From Aeromicrobium sp. Root236 (GTDB taxonomy: Bacteria > Actinomycetota > Actinomycetes > Propionibacteriales > Nocardioidaceae), in NCBI RefSeq assembly GCF_001428805.1, contig NZ_LMIS01000001.1, positions 248,001 through 312,000 on the forward strand: 64,000 nucleotides of DNA. Reading direction: 5' to 3'. Of the stretch, positions 56,516-63,695 are shown piece by piece. Both the position numbers and the translations under genes were made by a program. The first letter of the stretch is position 1, and each line of letters starts with the position of its first letter. The notes beneath the pieces are model-generated. The model had not been told where the DNA came from, made no database searches, and saw nothing but the letters and a program-made list of their open reading frames with translations.

Positions 56516-57664
56516 ATGAGGGCAGTCGTGCGGCTCGCAGGAGCGCTGATGGTCGTCGCAGCGATGTCGATGGCGACAGACGGACCAGCGGAGGCGGCTG
56601 CCCCGCAATGGTCGACCATCGCGGCCGGTGAGAATCACAGCTGCGCCATCCGCTCCGATGCGTCGCTCTACTGCTGGGGCTACGGCGCCGATGGTGCGCT
56701 GGGGGACGGAACCATCCTGGCGCACAACGAGCCTAAGAGAATCGGCCGGTTCGCCCAGTGGCGAAGCGTGGCCGTGGCGCTCCGTCACTCCTGCGCCATC
56801 ACGACGTCAGGTGCGCTGTACTGCTGGGGTTCCAACGACGACTACCAGCTCGGAGACGGCTCGCAGACCGCTCATCTCACGCCGACACGAGTTGGCACGT
56901 CCACCAAGTGGACCAGCGTGACAGCCGGCAATGAGCACACGTGCGCGAGGCACGCGACAGGATCCATCTACTGCTGGGGCGACAACCATTACGGACAGAT
57001 CGGGATCGGCGACCACTTCGACCGGACCACGCCTGCCAGGGTCGGGACGTCGACGAGCTGGGTGAGTGTTCGGGCGAGCGCCGTCCGTACGTGCGCCGTC
57101 CATGCGTCCGGCGCGCTCTACTGCTGGGGATACAACCGTTCAGGTGAGCTTGGCGACGGCACCACCACTGACCGCTTCACACCGACCAGGGTCGTCTCGT
57201 CACCAGGCTGGGCCGGCGTGGCGATCGGCAAGAACCACACGTGCGCTGTGCGCACGTCAGGCTCGCTGTACTGCTGGGGTTTCAACGGATACGGCCAGCT
57301 CGGCAACGGGACGGTCCAGGACCGCATCCGGCCCGCTCGGGTGGGCGGCTCCTCGGGCTGGACGAGTGTCGCGGCCGGGGACTACGACACGTGCGCACGG
57401 CAGCGTTCCGGCTCCGTGTACTGCTGGGGAGACAATCGATCAGGACAGCTCGGCGACGGCACCACGTCCGAACGCCACGTGCCCAGGAAGGTCGGTGTCT
57501 CGACCGACCTGCACGGCCTTTGGATCGGGGCTGCCTCGGGGTGCGCGCTCAAGTCGACGGGCAACGCGTACTGCTGGGGCTGGAACGGATGGGGCCAGCT
57601 CGGGACTGGCGATCGATTGGATCGCAAGCTGCCTACGAAGGTGAGTGCGGCTGCCCCGAGCTGA
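56516..57664 (+). CDS. Secreted seven-repeat RCC1-like beta-propeller protein
   Basis: A 382-residue exported protein: signal peptide (about residues 1-28) and then seven RCC1-type blades filling the whole mature chain. Every blade has C-A-x8-YCWG, and the encoding tactgctgg occurs at exact 150-nt steps (56669, 56819, 56969, 57119, 57269, 57419, 57569), so each unit is 50 residues with no indel. Cysteine pairs (43/53, then every 50) probably form one disulfide per blade. The function is unknown; a binding role outside the cell is likely. The start ATG follows GGAGGGGG; a TAGCAT -10 lies at 56479. Confidence 0.85.
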   Translation: MRAVVRLAGALMVVAAMSMATDGPAEAAAPQWSTIAAGENHSCAIRSDASLYCWGYGADGALGDGTILAHNEPKRIGRFAQWRSVAVALRHSCAITTSGALYCWGSNDDYQLGDGSQTAHLTPTRVGTSTKWTSVTAGNEHTCARHATGSIYCWGDNHYGQIGIGDHFDRTTPARVGTSTSWVSVRASAVRTCAVHASGALYCWGYNRSGELGDGTTTDRFTPTRVVSSPGWAGVAIGKNHTCAVRTSGSLYCWGFNGYGQLGNGTVQDRIRPARVGGSSGWTSVAAGDYDTCARQRSGSVYCWGDNRSGQLGDGTTSERHVPRKVGVSTDLHGLWIGAASGCALKSTGNAYCWGWNGWGQLGTGDRLDRKLPTKVSAAAPS

Positions 57665-57711
57665 GCTTTCCGCCCTCGCGGGCTGACTCGGGCGCCGGCA
57701 GCTGGTGTGCC

Positions 57712-57723
57712 TAGGCTGGGCCC
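57712..57723 (+). promoter_or_regulatory. Leaderless-type -10 element (TAGGCT-N6-ATG) for arr
   Basis: TAGGCT at 57712-57717, six bases before the ATG, with no Shine-Dalgarno sequence. It is the same hexamer and spacing as at 6530. Confidence 0.52.
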
Positions 57724-58134
57724 ATGGGTGATGTGCTGGACGAGGGGCCGTTCTTCCACGGGACCAAGGCCGACCTCAGGGTGGGCGATCTGCTGACCGC
57801 GGGATACCGGTCCAACTATCGGCCCGAAGTGGTGATGAACCACATCTACTTCACCGCGTTGTCCGACGGCGCCGGCCTGGCCGCAGAGCTCGCGGCAGGC
57901 GACGGTGAGCCGCGGGTGTACGTCGTCGAGCCGACCGGGTCGTTCGAGAACGATCCGAACGTCACCGACAAGAAGTTCCCCGGCAACCCCACTCGTTCCT
58001 ACCGGAGCCGCGAGCCGCTGAGAGTCGTCGACGAGAAGCTCGACTGGAAGCGCCTGACGCCGGAGGAGCTCCAGGGGTGGCGCGACCGGTTGGCGGCGAT
58101 CCTCGCGGATGAACGCGGCGAGATCATCAACTGA
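57724..58134 (+). CDS. arr: NAD+-rifamycin ADP-ribosyltransferase (Arr)
   Basis: A 136-residue Arr enzyme, which transfers ADP-ribose from NAD+ to rifamycins and inactivates them. His12 (FFHGTKADL), Tyr42 (HIYFTAL) and Asp77 (FENDPNV) have the same spacing as the His-Tyr-Asp set of the mycobacterial enzyme. The later FPGNPTRSYRSREPL is highly characteristic. No mobile element, integron site or composition shift surrounds it, so it looks like a resident chromosomal gene of an environmental actinobacterium rather than a recent acquisition. Confidence 0.92.
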   Translation: MGDVLDEGPFFHGTKADLRVGDLLTAGYRSNYRPEVVMNHIYFTALSDGAGLAAELAAGDGEPRVYVVEPTGSFENDPNVTDKKFPGNPTRSYRSREPLRVVDEKLDWKRLTPEELQGWRDRLAAILADERGEIIN

Positions 58135-58190
58135 CGCGCTGCGCCCTTAGATAGGGAGTCGCGCCCGATGTCCAGGAGCTCTGGCGCTCC

Positions 58191-58202
58191 TAGCGTCGGA
58201 GC
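58191..58202 (+). promoter_or_regulatory. Leaderless-type -10 element (TAGCGT-N6-ATG)
   Basis: TAGCGT at 58191-58196, six bases before the ATG. An AGGAGC/GCTCCT inverted repeat (58174-58191) abuts it. Confidence 0.48.
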
Positions 58203-58532
58203 ATGACCTCGACCAGCCTCCCAGTGCTCGCGGGGATCGTCTCGACGGCGATCTTCGCCAGCAGCACCCTGCCCATGCTCACCAAGGCGCTCCGCACCCG
58301 CGACCTGGCCTCGTACAGCCTCGGCAACCTGGTGCTCGCGAACGCCGGCAATGTCGTGTACTCGGTCTACGTGCTCAGCCTGCCGATCGGCCCCGTCTGG
58401 TTCCTCCACGCGTTCAACCAGATGAGCACAGCGATCATGCTGATCTGGTTCCTCCGCTACGCCCACCCGGGCGGCGAGTCAGGTGAGACCGAGCTCGGTC
58501 GCCTGGACCACGACCGCGCGCCGAGTCGGTAG
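58203..58532 (+). CDS. SemiSWEET/PQ-loop-like small membrane protein
   Basis: A 109-residue protein with three predicted membrane helices. The stretch LPMLTKALRTRDLASYS resembles the PQ-loop of SemiSWEET half-transporters, with Met where Gln is usual. SemiSWEETs dimerise to move sugars. The C-terminus is hydrophilic and overlaps the 3' end of the convergent LuxR gene by 54 bp. The PQ-loop reading is moderate because of the substitution. Confidence 0.6.
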   Translation: MTSTSLPVLAGIVSTAIFASSTLPMLTKALRTRDLASYSLGNLVLANAGNVVYSVYVLSLPIGPVWFLHAFNQMSTAIMLIWFLRYAHPGGESGETELGRLDHDRAPSR

Positions 58533-61052
58533 TCCGATCTTCGCGAGGATGGCGGAGACGTGGTGATCGGCGGTCTTGGGGGAGATGTAGAGGCGGGCGG
58601 CGATCTCCGCGTTCGACAGGCCGCGGGCGACGAGCTTGGCCACCTCGAGCTGTCGATTGGTGAGCCCAGCGGGGTTCGCCCTCGTGCTCTGGCGGGGCCT
58701 CTGCGGCACGGCTGTGAAGCCTTCGGCGCGCATCACGACGCGGTGCCGGTCCGCAGTGCCGACCGCGCCGAGGCCGTCGAGGAGCTTGATGCCCCGGACC
58801 CGTTCGTCGGGATCTGAGGAGTCCGACCAGGACATCGCCTCGGCGAAGGGATCGCCGGCGAGATTCCACCACCGAGCGGCGTCGGCATGGCGGCCCTCGA
58901 GAGCGAGCCTGAACGGCTCAGCGAGCTCGCCGCTGACCCCGACGGGAAGGTCGAGGCGTCGCAGCCAGACGGCCAGGTGCCCGGCGCCCCAGCTCGCGCC
59001 CGGCTGCGCCGTGAGGTCGGCAAGCTGGTCGACCGCGTCTTCGCGCACGCGTTCGTCCGGCTCCCCGGTCATCCAGGACACCTCGGCGAGCGCCGCCAAC
59101 ACCGCCAGCCGGCGGAGCGGTTCGTCGATGAGGTCGGCCAGCGCCCAGACCTCGTCGAGCGCGTTGAGGTCCGCCGATTCGCCGCGGCGCAGCGGTACCA
59201 GCACGTTGACCAGGTACGGCCAGAGCTTGGCCAACGGCATCCCTTCGCTGTTGAGCACGTCTCCGGCGTCCTCGAGCGCAGCGTTCCAGTGCCCTTGGTG
59301 CAGGTGCAGCCGCGAGCGAACTGCGGTCTGCCAGTGCCGGCAGATCGGGATGTCGCGTTCGATCGTGAACGGGATCGAGAGCTGGAGCAGGTTCTCGGCC
59401 GCGCGGAACCGGCCGTGCTCGACGTCCAGGTTGGCGATCTGGGAGTAGCCCGTCGAGGCCAGCTCGTCCCAGCCGCCGTCACGGGCCGCGTCGATGTGAT
59501 CCAGGAGGTTGCTCCGGGCGCCGTCCTCTTCACAGACCAGCTCGGTGGTGGCGCGGAAGAGCCCGCTCTTGAGGGTCAACAACCCGTCGTCATGCTCCGC
59601 TGCAACCTGAGTCGCCTCGGCGAAGAACTCGCGCGCCTGCTCGATCTCCGACCGCATCATTGCCAGATAGCCCTGCAGCGCCCGTGCGGTGCCGAGGGCC
59701 AGTCCGGCCGCAGGCGCCACGGCGATGTCGGCCGCACGGCCGGAGTGCGTCTCTGCCTGACGCCGTCTGGCGCTGTAGTACTCGTAGAGTGCGACGGCCT
59801 CGTGCGCGGCGGCAAGCCCGGCTGCGTCGCCGGCTCGCTCCCAGAGGGGGAACGTGGCGCGGACGTTGTCGATGGCCTCGACCAGCCGGCTGGTCATGTA
59901 CTGCTGGTAGGACAGCTGCAGGAGGAGGCCGGCGCGTTCACGTGGGTCGTCGGTCGTGAGGTGCTCGAGGGCGGTGGCGAAGAACGCCGCTGATTCGGTG
60001 TGTGCGCCCGCCCGGGCAGCATCCTCGCCGGCCAGCCGTGCGTAGTGCGTGGCACGTGCACCGTCGCGAGCGCCGACGGCGTGGTGACTGAGCACGGCTG
60101 GATCGCGGGTCTCGACCTGTTCGAGCACGTCGAGCAGCACCGCGTGCAACCGCGAGCCGCCGCCCGGCGGGATCGTCGTCTCGACTGCCTGTCGGGCGAG
60201 CTCGTGCCGGAAGACGATGCCGTCGTCCGTACGGGTGAGGAGCGAGGTCGCGTCGAGCCGGCGGAGCGTCGGCAGGTCCACGCCGAGCAGTGGCAGTGCT
60301 CGGTCGTCGAGCCGGTCCGGCGCGGTGGCGATCAGCTGCAGCACCTCGAAATCGTTCGGCTCGACCTCTGAGGTGTGGGCCAGCACCGCGTCGCGCACCG
60401 AGTTGGGAAGCGGGAGGTCCGGCTCCTTCGCGACCTCGGCGGCGAAGAACGGGTTCCCGCCGGTGATCGCGTGCACGCGCTCGGGCTCGAGACCGGTGCC
60501 CTCGAGCAGTGTTCGGACGCTGTCGACGGACAGCGGCTGGAGCGCGACCTGGGTGAGCCCGTCAAGCGACGCGATGTCGCCCAGGAGCCGGCGAGCGGAG
60601 TGTCGCGGGTCGATCTCCCGGTCCCGATAGCTCAGGATCAGCGCGAGGGGCATCGACTCGACCCGGCGGGCGAGGAAACGCAGGACGTCGGTCGACGCCG
60701 CGTCGACCCAGTGCAGGTCCTCGACCACCAGCACCGTCGGCTCGGCGGCTAGCGACGTGTAGATCTGCTCGCACAGCTCGGCCAGCAAGAAGTCCTCACC
60801 GCGCTCCAGGCCGGCGAGCTGGAGACGGCGCAGGTCGCGGAACGGTCCCAGCGGACGCGGTGTGTCCAACGGGTCGCAGTGCGTACGCAGCACGCGTGCC
60901 CCCGTGACGTCGCGGCACAGCGCCTCGATGAGTGCGGACTTGCCGAAGCCGCTGTCTCCGGCAAGCGCGACCCCGGAGCCTTGACCTTGAACGGCCCCGT
61001 CGACGGCGGTCCGCAGGACCGTCAGCTCGTTCTCGCGTTCGAGCAGCTGCAC
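58479..61052 (-). CDS. Large ATP-binding LuxR-type regulator (LAL family)
   Basis: An 857-residue regulator. Walker A is GDSGFGKS (residues 32-39) and Walker B VLVVEDLHW near 115; a helical TPR-like sensor region fills the middle. The C-terminal LuxR helix-turn-helix (about 794-857) contains LTNRQLEVAKLVARGLSNAEIA. The GTG at 61052 is preferred to ATG at 61106: it begins V-QLLERENEL, the usual family start, and lies six bases after the TACACT -10. Targets are unknown; the divergent or adjacent genes give no clear hint. Confidence 0.87.
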   Translation of the reverse strand: MQLLERENELTVLRTAVDGAVQGQGSGVALAGDSGFGKSALIEALCRDVTGARVLRTHCDPLDTPRPLGPFRDLRRLQLAGLERGEDFLLAELCEQIYTSLAAEPTVLVVEDLHWVDAASTDVLRFLARRVESMPLALILSYRDREIDPRHSARRLLGDIASLDGLTQVALQPLSVDSVRTLLEGTGLEPERVHAITGGNPFFAAEVAKEPDLPLPNSVRDAVLAHTSEVEPNDFEVLQLIATAPDRLDDRALPLLGVDLPTLRRLDATSLLTRTDDGIVFRHELARQAVETTIPPGGGSRLHAVLLDVLEQVETRDPAVLSHHAVGARDGARATHYARLAGEDAARAGAHTESAAFFATALEHLTTDDPRERAGLLLQLSYQQYMTSRLVEAIDNVRATFPLWERAGDAAGLAAAHEAVALYEYYSARRRQAETHSGRAADIAVAPAAGLALGTARALQGYLAMMRSEIEQAREFFAEATQVAAEHDDGLLTLKSGLFRATTELVCEEDGARSNLLDHIDAARDGGWDELASTGYSQIANLDVEHGRFRAAENLLQLSIPFTIERDIPICRHWQTAVRSRLHLHQGHWNAALEDAGDVLNSEGMPLAKLWPYLVNVLVPLRRGESADLNALDEVWALADLIDEPLRRLAVLAALAEVSWMTGEPDERVREDAVDQLADLTAQPGASWGAGHLAVWLRRLDLPVGVSGELAEPFRLALEGRHADAARWWNLAGDPFAEAMSWSDSSDPDERVRGIKLLDGLGAVGTADRHRVVMRAEGFTAVPQRPRQSTRANPAGLTNRQLEVAKLVARGLSNAEIAARLYISPKTADHHVSAILAKIGLPTRRAVVVQATELGLT

Positions 61053-61087
61053 CGCTTCAGTGTAGGGACGCTCGCGGAGCCCGCCAA
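61053..61087 (-). promoter_or_regulatory. Promoter of the LuxR gene (TTGGCG-N17-TACACT-N6-GTG)
   Basis: TTGGCG (61087-61082), a 17-bp spacer, TACACT (61064-61059) and six bases before the GTG, read on the minus strand. A leaderless transcript is expected and the promoter fixes the start choice. Confidence 0.6.
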
Positions 61088-61125
61088 CCGATTTGCGCAT
61101 ACTCATAAATCCCTGCCAATACGGT

Positions 61126-61165
61126 CAGGAACCGGCCCGGACCCGAAGATCCGGTCCGGTTCCTG
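61126..61165 (-). terminator. Hairpin between the nickel-binding-type and LuxR genes
   Basis: CAGGAACCGG pairs with CCGGTTCCTG and the inner arms continue with few mismatches. It lies downstream of the gene at 61193-61477 on the minus strand and supports independent transcription of the LuxR gene. Confidence 0.65.
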
Positions 61166-61192
61166 AGGCCGTGTCCGAGAGCTTGTGATGGC

Positions 61193-61477
61193 TCACGACA
61201 CCCGCGCGCCGGCGGAATGTGGGCCGAACTCGTTGGCGACCTCGGTGACCTTGTTGGCCGGGAAGCCACCTCGCCGAGCGTGCTCGAGGATCGTCTCGGC
61301 ATCCTCGGCCTCGTGCACGCAGTAGATCTTGTCGCCGGCAACGTAGCTGTTGACCCAGGTGTAGGGCACGCCGAGGGATGCCACCGCCTCGTTCGAGGTC
61401 TGCGCGATGTCGGCCAGCTGGTCGGCGGTCAGGTCGCCGGCGTTCTCGATCTCGCGCTCGATGATGAATCGCTTCAT
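61193..61477 (-). CDS. DUF4242 / SCO4226-type nickel-binding protein
   Basis: A 94-residue ferredoxin-like small protein of the DUF4242 family. The family's Streptomyces member (SCO4226) binds nickel. The features that show the family are MKRFIIEREIENAG, LGVPYTWVNSYVAGDKIYCV and the ERA-like helix HARRGGFPANKVTEV. One cysteine and few histidines remain, so metal binding here is unproven. The start ATG at 61477 follows AAGGAG. The unit is probably monocistronic. Confidence 0.75.
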   Translation of the reverse strand: MKRFIIEREIENAGDLTADQLADIAQTSNEAVASLGVPYTWVNSYVAGDKIYCVHEAEDAETILEHARRGGFPANKVTEVANEFGPHSAGARVS

Positions 61478-61586
61478 GGTTCTCGCTCCTTCTGTCGGTG
61501 TGGCGACGATGCGCCGCCAGGTGCCTCCAACCCTCGCGTCCGGGGTGATGCCGGACATCGGGAGCCACTCCCTAGATTTCGCCGGG

Positions 61587-61622
61587 TTGACGAATGCCCG
61601 TGCGTACGTGATACTTAGGTGT
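61587..61622 (+). promoter_or_regulatory. arsR promoter (TTGACG-N17-GATACT-N7-ATG)
   Basis: TTGACG (61587-61592), a 17-bp spacer and GATACT (61610-61615); seven bases later is the ATG at 61623. This is the best -35/-10 pair seen in the window and predicts a leaderless mRNA. Confidence 0.7.
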
Positions 61623-61638
61623 ATGCCTAAGTATCACG
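61607..61638. promoter_or_regulatory. arsR operator overlapping the start codon
   Basis: Two perfect 13-bp arms, CGTGATACTTAGG (61607-61619) and CCTAAGTATCACG (61626-61638), with a 6-bp spacer that contains the ATG. A bound ArsR dimer would cover the -10, the transcription start and the first codons. Confidence 0.75.
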
Positions 61639-61961
61639 ACGAGCTCGACGCCGTGCTCCGCGCTCTCGCGGACCCGACGCGTCGCGCTGTCGTGGAACGG
61701 CTGGCGAAGTCGCCGGCTGTCGTGTCCGAGCTCGCGGCGCCGTTCTCGATGGCGTTGCCGTCGCTGATGCAGCACCTGAGGGTGCTCGAGGACGCGCGGG
61801 TGGTCACGTCGCAGAAGCACGGGCGCGTACGCACCGTGAGCCTGCGTCCGGGCGCTCTCGACGTGCTCCACGTGTGGCTCGGCGAGCAACGAACACCGGC
61901 AGAACACCAGGCCGACCGGCTCGGCCTCCACCTGACCCGCACCACCCCGAAGGGAACCTGA
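61623..61961 (+). CDS. ArsR/SmtB-family transcriptional regulator
   Basis: A 112-residue winged-helix repressor (DPTRRAVVERL, MALPSLMQHLRVLEDARVV). It lacks the CxC metal box of ArsR or CadC, so it is the metal-independent type usually found with SRPBCC (AHSA1) genes. Its first six codons are part of the operator, so the protein probably represses its own synthesis. It is first in a three-gene operon and divergent from the DUF4242 gene. Confidence 0.88.
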   Translation: MPKYHDELDAVLRALADPTRRAVVERLAKSPAVVSELAAPFSMALPSLMQHLRVLEDARVVTSQKHGRVRTVSLRPGALDVLHVWLGEQRTPAEHQADRLGLHLTRTTPKGT

Positions 61962-61962
61962 C

Positions 61963-62607
61963 ATGACCCGCGTACGTATGGACCTGTTCATCTCGCTCGA
62001 CGGCTACACCCCGTCCGACCAGACCGCGGAGAACCCGATGGGAGCTGACTGGGAACGGCTCACCGCCGCGTACGCCGCCACACGCACGTTCCGCAAGAAC
62101 GTCTTCGGCGACACCAGCGGCGAGGGGACGACGGGCATTGACGAGCGGTACGCCGCTGCGTTCACGGACGGTGTCGGCGCCGAGATCATGGGGGCCGCGA
62201 TGTTCGGCCTGCACTCGTTCCCCGACGACCCGGACTGGAAGGGCTGGTGGGGCGACAAGCCGCCGTTCGGCACGCCGGTCTACGTGCTCACCCACACCGC
62301 GCCGCGCCCGGAGATCCCCATGGAGGGCGGCACGACGTTCCACTTCCGCAACGCTGCCATCGATGACGTCCTCGTCGAGGCGACTGAGGCTGCCGGGGGA
62401 GGCGACGTGCGCATCGGCGGGGGATACCGCACCGCGCGTGAGTTCCTGCGTGCCGGCCTGGTCGACGACGTGCACCTCATGGTCGCGCCGATCTTCATGG
62501 GTCGAGGTCATCGTCTGTGGGACGACCTGGCCGGCTTCGACCGCACGCACACGGTGACGTCGGAAGTGGCCGAGAGCGGCACGATCCACATCAACCTGAA
62601 CCGATAG
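61963..62607 (+). CDS. Dihydrofolate-reductase-like (RibD C-terminal) protein
   Basis: A 214-residue protein of the RibD_C/DHFR-like fold, with an N-terminal FISLDGY, a GGYRTAREFLRAGLVDDVHLMVAPIFMGRG region and NADPH-binding-type glycine GGGDVRIGGG. Most family members have no known substrate. The gene starts 1 bp after the ArsR stop and is followed by the SRPBCC gene, a common trio in actinobacteria. Its reductase activity is presumed. Confidence 0.83.
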   Translation: MTRVRMDLFISLDGYTPSDQTAENPMGADWERLTAAYAATRTFRKNVFGDTSGEGTTGIDERYAAAFTDGVGAEIMGAAMFGLHSFPDDPDWKGWWGDKPPFGTPVYVLTHTAPRPEIPMEGGTTFHFRNAAIDDVLVEATEAAGGGDVRIGGGYRTAREFLRAGLVDDVHLMVAPIFMGRGHRLWDDLAGFDRTHTVTSEVAESGTIHINLNR

Positions 62608-62616
62608 GACGTACGC

Positions 62617-63078
62617 ATGACGATCGAACGCCGCATCGCCCGTGCCGACTTCACCCTGACCCGTGACTACCCGGCTCCCGTCGAACGGGTCTGGACTGCG
62701 TTCGCCGACGAGGAGGAGAAGCTGAGCTGGTGGGGTGCCGGTGACGCCATCGAGCACCGCGACTGGGCGTTCGACTTCCGTGTCGGGGGACGCGACGTCG
62801 CCGAGGGGAAGTTCCACGACGGTCCTGTCTCGCGTTACGTAGCGACGTACACCAACATCGTCGAGCACGTCCGCATCGTCACGACGTACGACATGTGGCT
62901 CGACGGCGTGCACATGTCGACGTCGGTCGCGTCGTTGGAGTTCGAGCCGATCGAGGACGGCACGCGGTTCACGCACACCGAGCACGGTGTCTTCTTCGAC
63001 CAGTTCTGGGCCGACGGTCCCAACCGCGAGGTCGGCAGCCGTGGCCTGCTCGAGGCGCTGGGTCGCTACCTCTCGTAG
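62617..63078 (+). CDS. SRPBCC / AHSA1-like domain protein
   Basis: A 153-residue START-like (Aha1 C-terminal homology) protein with PAPVERVWTAFAD, WGAGDAIEHRDWAFDFRVGG and the C-terminal helix GSRGLLEALGRYL that closes the cavity. Such proteins bind small hydrophobic ligands; the usual ArsR-SRPBCC pairing suggests a ligand sensing or detoxification function, which is inference. It follows the reductase gene after 9 bp. Confidence 0.85.
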   Translation: MTIERRIARADFTLTRDYPAPVERVWTAFADEEEKLSWWGAGDAIEHRDWAFDFRVGGRDVAEGKFHDGPVSRYVATYTNIVEHVRIVTTYDMWLDGVHMSTSVASLEFEPIEDGTRFTHTEHGVFFDQFWADGPNREVGSRGLLEALGRYLS

Positions 63079-63115
63079 GGTCCGCGAACCGGGGACGCGC
63101 CGGATCGTACGGCTG

Positions 63116-63128
63116 TAGCGTGACCGCC
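63116..63128 (+). promoter_or_regulatory. Leaderless-type -10 element (TAGCGT-N7-ATG)
   Basis: TAGCGT at 63116-63121, seven bases before the lipoprotein ATG at 63129. Confidence 0.48.
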
Positions 63129-63665
63129 ATGCGAATCGCCGGAGCGCTGACATGCGTCCTGTCCCTTGCGATCCTGAGCGGGTGCTCCGGCGACGGCAAG
63201 GACTCCGAGCCGAAGGATGTCGCCGCAACAACCTCCGCGACCTCCAGACCTTCGGCGACGACGAGCCGCCCGGCGGCCCAGGCCACGTACGTCCCGAAAG
63301 CCGACGATCCCAAGGAGCACACGTTCGTCGTCACGATCCGCGACCAGCTCACCGTGCCGTACTCCGACGCGTACCAGGTTGCGGGGGACCGGTGCGACGC
63401 GCTCGGCGTCGGCAGCGAGCTGGTCTTCGAAGGTCCGGACAAGAAGTACGACCGACGGCCGCTCAAGAGCTTCACGATCCCCGATCACGCGCGCCTCGTC
63501 GACAGCAAGACCTGCGAGGCGACCATGACGGTCACCGTCCCGTACGCGCCGAGGTACTTCGTCGGGGTCGCGATGGAGGGCCACGGGATGCCCGCCCCGA
63601 CCGACCCCGACGAGACCAGGGTGCGGCCCAAGGGTGACTCGCAGAAGCTCATCGTCCTTCGCTGA
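63129..63665 (+). CDS. Lipoprotein of unknown function
   Basis: A 178-residue lipoprotein with lipobox LSGC (Cys19), a Ser/Thr/Ala/Pro-rich linker to about residue 60 and a compact domain with a cysteine pair (GDRCDALG and SKTCEATM), probably a disulfide. I do not recognise the family. The ATG at 63129 is supported by the -10 element; a GTG nine bases upstream is inside that element. Confidence 0.7.
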   Translation: MRIAGALTCVLSLAILSGCSGDGKDSEPKDVAATTSATSRPSATTSRPAAQATYVPKADDPKEHTFVVTIRDQLTVPYSDAYQVAGDRCDALGVGSELVFEGPDKKYDRRPLKSFTIPDHARLVDSKTCEATMTVTVPYAPRYFVGVAMEGHGMPAPTDPDETRVRPKGDSQKLIVLR

Positions 63666-63682
63666 CACTCGGTTGTCCGTCC

Positions 63683-63695
63683 TACGATCGTGTTC
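63683..63695 (+). promoter_or_regulatory. Leaderless-type -10 element (TACGAT-N7-GTG)
   Basis: TACGAT at 63683-63688, seven bases before the GTG at 63696. Confidence 0.42.

Noticed and set aside
63120..63128. GTG start for the lipoprotein gene
   Set aside because: This GTG overlaps the TAGCGT -10; the ATG at 63129 gives the standard lipoprotein signal length.
63690..63695. GTG at 63690 as the start of the serine-rich protein
   Set aside because: It lies only one base after the -10-like TACGAT, so the GTG at 63696 is better placed.
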